Part shown: positions 5,454 to 7,222 of the stretch, one piece after another
How the letters are laid out: each line of letters opens with the position of its first letter
Position numbering within the stretch: the first letter of the stretch is position 1
From: Paenibacillaceae bacterium UBA6304
Lineage (GTDB): Bacteria > Bacillota > Bacilli > Paenibacillales > Paenibacillaceae
Length of the DNA: 7,222 bases
Direction: 5' to 3'
NCBI GenBank assembly: GCA_002439285.1
Contig: DJTQ01000106.1
Span: 1-7,222 of the forward strand
The notes under the pieces: generated by a model
The model's database searches: none
The model's input: the letters and a program-made list of their open reading frames with translations, nothing else
What the model was told of the DNA's origin: nothing
Made by a program: the position numbers and the translations under genes

Positions 5454-6955
5454 CGATCCGGACCAAGCTGTTTATCTTTATTCCCCTTCTAGTCATACTC
5501 GCCAATTCTGTGGCTTATTTTGTCTTTCAGAGCGGGAAGATTGTGCAGCGGAGCTATGACGAAATGATGGGGCGTGTATTGCTTCTCGAGCAGACCAGCG
5601 AATCCGCGGACTCCAATTTAAAGACGCTCTATGCATTTTTGCTGGATCCGGGAGACGGCACTACCGCTAAATTGAACTCGGCGGAACAGCAACTGACATC
5701 GCTCGGCGTTAAAATATCGGAGTTACCCGGCCGCAGGGATCCCGGCCAAGCTTTTACCAAGGCGGATTACAGTAATTTGTTGGCTGCCTTGTTGGAACAG
5801 AAGCAGTCTGTCGTATCCGCCGCCGAATCCGGGGATATGCAGGCCGCGTTCGCGCATTATGTAGAGGCCGAAACTACGGTCGGCTATATCCGCGAGGAGG
5901 AACAACAGCTGGTCGATGCCGAGCTTGCCTACTATGGGCCAATTATCGATGAGATCCGGAATGAGAACCGGCGGATGAACTCCTTGGGGCTGGCCCTGTT
6001 CGGCATGAATGCGTTCATGGGCATTCTGCTCGCGTTCTGGATTTCGCGCAGCGTTACCGGCCCGGTTGGAGGGCTCGTAGCGATGGCGCAGAAATTCGCC
6101 AAAGGAAAACTGGACATGGAAGATCCGGAAGATACGAAGCCGGAGTCCGACCCGGTGCCCAAACGGTTGTTCGAACCGCAGAGTAAGAAGGACGAATTCG
6201 GCATTCTGTCCCACGCCATGCGACAAATGGCATCCGACTTAAGCGTGCTGATTGAAAAGGACAAGCAAAGTCTTGAAATGAAGCGGGTGGTGAAGGAGCT
6301 GGAACTGCAATCCTTACAGAGCCAGATTCAACCCCATTTTTTATTTAATACGCTAAATGTGCTGTCTAAGCTGGCACTCCTGGAAGGCGCGGAGAAGACC
6401 AGCGATTTGATCGTCTCGATGTCGAATCTGCTTCGGTACAATTTGCAGCAGTTGGACAAGCCGGTAACACTCCGTGAAGAGGTTGCTCACATCAAGGAGT
6501 ATGTTACGATCCAGCAGGCCCGCTTCCGGGATCGGATTGCGTTTGAGTTTACTGTCGATGAAGCTGCGCTTACAGCCCCTATTCCGGCGCTAACCCTTCA
6601 GCCGCTCGTGGAGAACGCCTTTTTGCACGGCGTCTCGGGTATGGAGAGCGGGGCGTGCATCTCACTGAGAATAAGAAAAGAAGAGAGTGAAATCCATATC
6701 GAGCTCAAGGATAATGGGGCCGGTATGCCGAATGCGACGCGCGAGGCTTTGCTCCGGCTTGAAACTCCGACAGAAGGCAAGCGGTCGACAGGGCTTGGAA
6801 CGCGAAACGTGTTCAGGCGTTTGCAGTTATTCTACGGCAGGGAAGATCTTGTCGAGATATACAGTGAACCAGGGAAGGGCACAATATTTCATATACGAAT
6901 TCCTGCATCTATGAAAGGAGGGACTTCCCATGTACCGACTTCTGATCGCGGATGA
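5450..6955 (+). CDS. LytS/YesM-type sensor histidine kinase
   Basis: This is a 501-residue membrane kinase. TM1 spans about 7-26 and TM2 about 179-198, flanking an extracellular region of about 150 mostly helical residues, likely a helical bundle that contacts the upstream sugar-binding protein. A HAMP-like linker (about 199-265) carries an acidic Pro-rich insertion (about 222-243), and a short coiled stretch follows. The His_kinase domain has Q-I-Q-P-H-F-L-F-N with phospho-acceptor H296. The HATPase_c domain has an N-box with E388-N389, a G1 box D421-N-G-A-G-M and a G2-like G448-L-G-T-R-N. All catalytic motifs are intact. The start overlaps the previous stop as ATGA, with GGGAG (5436-5440) nine bases before it, so translation is probably coupled. 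It should phosphorylate the response regulator encoded next. Assignment to the kinase class is firm. The signal is inferred from its partner. Confidence 0.93.
   Translation: MTIRTKLFIFIPLLVILANSVAYFVFQSGKIVQRSYDEMMGRVLLLEQTSESADSNLKTLYAFLLDPGDGTTAKLNSAEQQLTSLGVKISELPGRRDPGQAFTKADYSNLLAALLEQKQSVVSAAESGDMQAAFAHYVEAETTVGYIREEEQQLVDAELAYYGPIIDEIRNENRRMNSLGLALFGMNAFMGILLAFWISRSVTGPVGGLVAMAQKFAKGKLDMEDPEDTKPESDPVPKRLFEPQSKKDEFGILSHAMRQMASDLSVLIEKDKQSLEMKRVVKELELQSLQSQIQPHFLFNTLNVLSKLALLEGAEKTSDLIVSMSNLLRYNLQQLDKPVTLREEVAHIKEYVTIQQARFRDRIAFEFTVDEAALTAPIPALTLQPLVENAFLHGVSGMESGACISLRIRKEESEIHIELKDNGAGMPNATREALLRLETPTEGKRSTGLGTRNVFRRLQLFYGREDLVEIYSEPGKGTIFHIRIPASMKGGTSHVPTSDRG
6914..6922 (+). promoter_or_regulatory. 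Ribosome binding site of the response regulator, inside the kinase gene
   Basis: AAAGGAGGG is nearly an ideal Shine-Dalgarno sequence, seven bases before the ATG at 6930. It lies within the last codons of the kinase gene and decides the start of the overlapping regulator frame. Confidence 0.8.
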
Positions 6956-7222
6956 TGAACCGCTGGAACGGGAGGGACTGGAATGGATCGTGCAGCGCGC
7001 GATGCCGGGAACTTTCCGGTTCATTCATGCCGCTAACGGCAGAATGGCGATCGAATGCGCGGAAGAGCATCGGCCGCATATCGCTCTGCTGGACATAAAT
7101 ATGCCCGGCATCGACGGTCTGGAAGCACTGCGGGAAATCAAGCGGCGGCTTCCGGACATCAAGTTCGTGATCGTCACCGCCTATGATTATTTTCCGTATG
7201 CTCAGGAGGCGCTCTCCCTGGG
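6930..7222 (+). CDS. Response regulator, N-terminal receiver domain (partial; probably YesN/AraC type)
   Basis: The frame is open from ATG 6930 to the right edge: 97 complete codons with no stop, so the gene is cut by the window. It begins M-Y-R-L-L-I-A-D8-D9-E10, the acidic pocket of a CheY-like receiver. It continues to L-L-D55-I-N-M-P-G, where D55 is the expected phosphorylation site, and V-I-V-T83-A-Y-D-Y-F, the conserved Thr and switch region. The conserved Lys should lie just past the edge. The pairing with a LytS/YesM kinase and the D-E-P-L-E-R-E-G-L start are typical of YesN-family regulators with a C-terminal AraC-type DNA-binding domain, but that domain is not in view. It overlaps the kinase gene by 26 bases. 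Phosphotransfer from H296 of the kinase is expected, and its targets, often sugar-uptake genes next door, lie outside the window. Confidence 0.9.
   Translation, partial: MYRLLIADDEPLEREGLEWIVQRAMPGTFRFIHAANGRMAIECAEEHRPHIALLDINMPGIDGLEALREIKRRLPDIKFVIVTAYDYFPYAQEALSL

Overview
The window looks like chromosomal DNA of a Paenibacillus or a close relative in the Bacillota. The evidence is strong Gram-positive ribosome binding sites, a large secreted multidomain beta-glucanase of a type common in that genus, a LytS-type histidine kinase paired with a YesN-like response regulator, and moderate GC in most genes. The genus is inferred from gene content and is not proven.

Layout: All supported complete genes read on the plus strand. 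Positions 1-236 hold a leader with a candidate sigma-A promoter, whose spacer carries an inverted repeat, and a strong Shine-Dalgarno site. Positions 237-2855 encode an 872-residue secreted GH16 endo-beta-1,3-glucanase. It has a signal peptide, three tandem aromatic-rich repeats of about 110 residues, a GH16 catalytic domain with an intact E-I-D-V-M-E motif, a bacterial Ig-like (Big_2) domain and a C-terminal CBM56-like glucan-binding domain. A long hairpin terminator follows. Positions 3047-4162 encode an AT-rich, single-gene lipoprotein of unknown function with its own promoter and terminator. Positions 4237-4314 may hold the tail of a decayed minus-strand gene. An inverted-repeat-rich leader follows.

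Positions 4446-7222 form a tightly packed operon: a membrane-anchored sugar-binding protein, a two-TM sensor histidine kinase overlapping it by four bases, and the N-terminal half of a response regulator overlapping the kinase by 26 bases. The regulator runs off the right edge. This matches the 'three-component' sugar-sensing arrangement known from the XylFII-LytS-YesN system of Clostridium. In that system an anchored periplasmic-binding-protein homologue binds a sugar outside the membrane and signals through the kinase to an AraC-type regulator.

Working together: the glucanase probably degrades environmental or fungal beta-1,3-glucan outside the cell, and the operon probably senses a sugar. 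Whether the two are linked cannot be told from the window, because the lipoprotein gene and two terminators lie between them. The least explained items are the triple repeat module of the glucanase, the compositionally distinct and terminator-flanked lipoprotein gene, and inverted repeats placed in or over three candidate promoters. No wholly new system is evident. No IS element, CRISPR array, tRNA or rRNA was seen.
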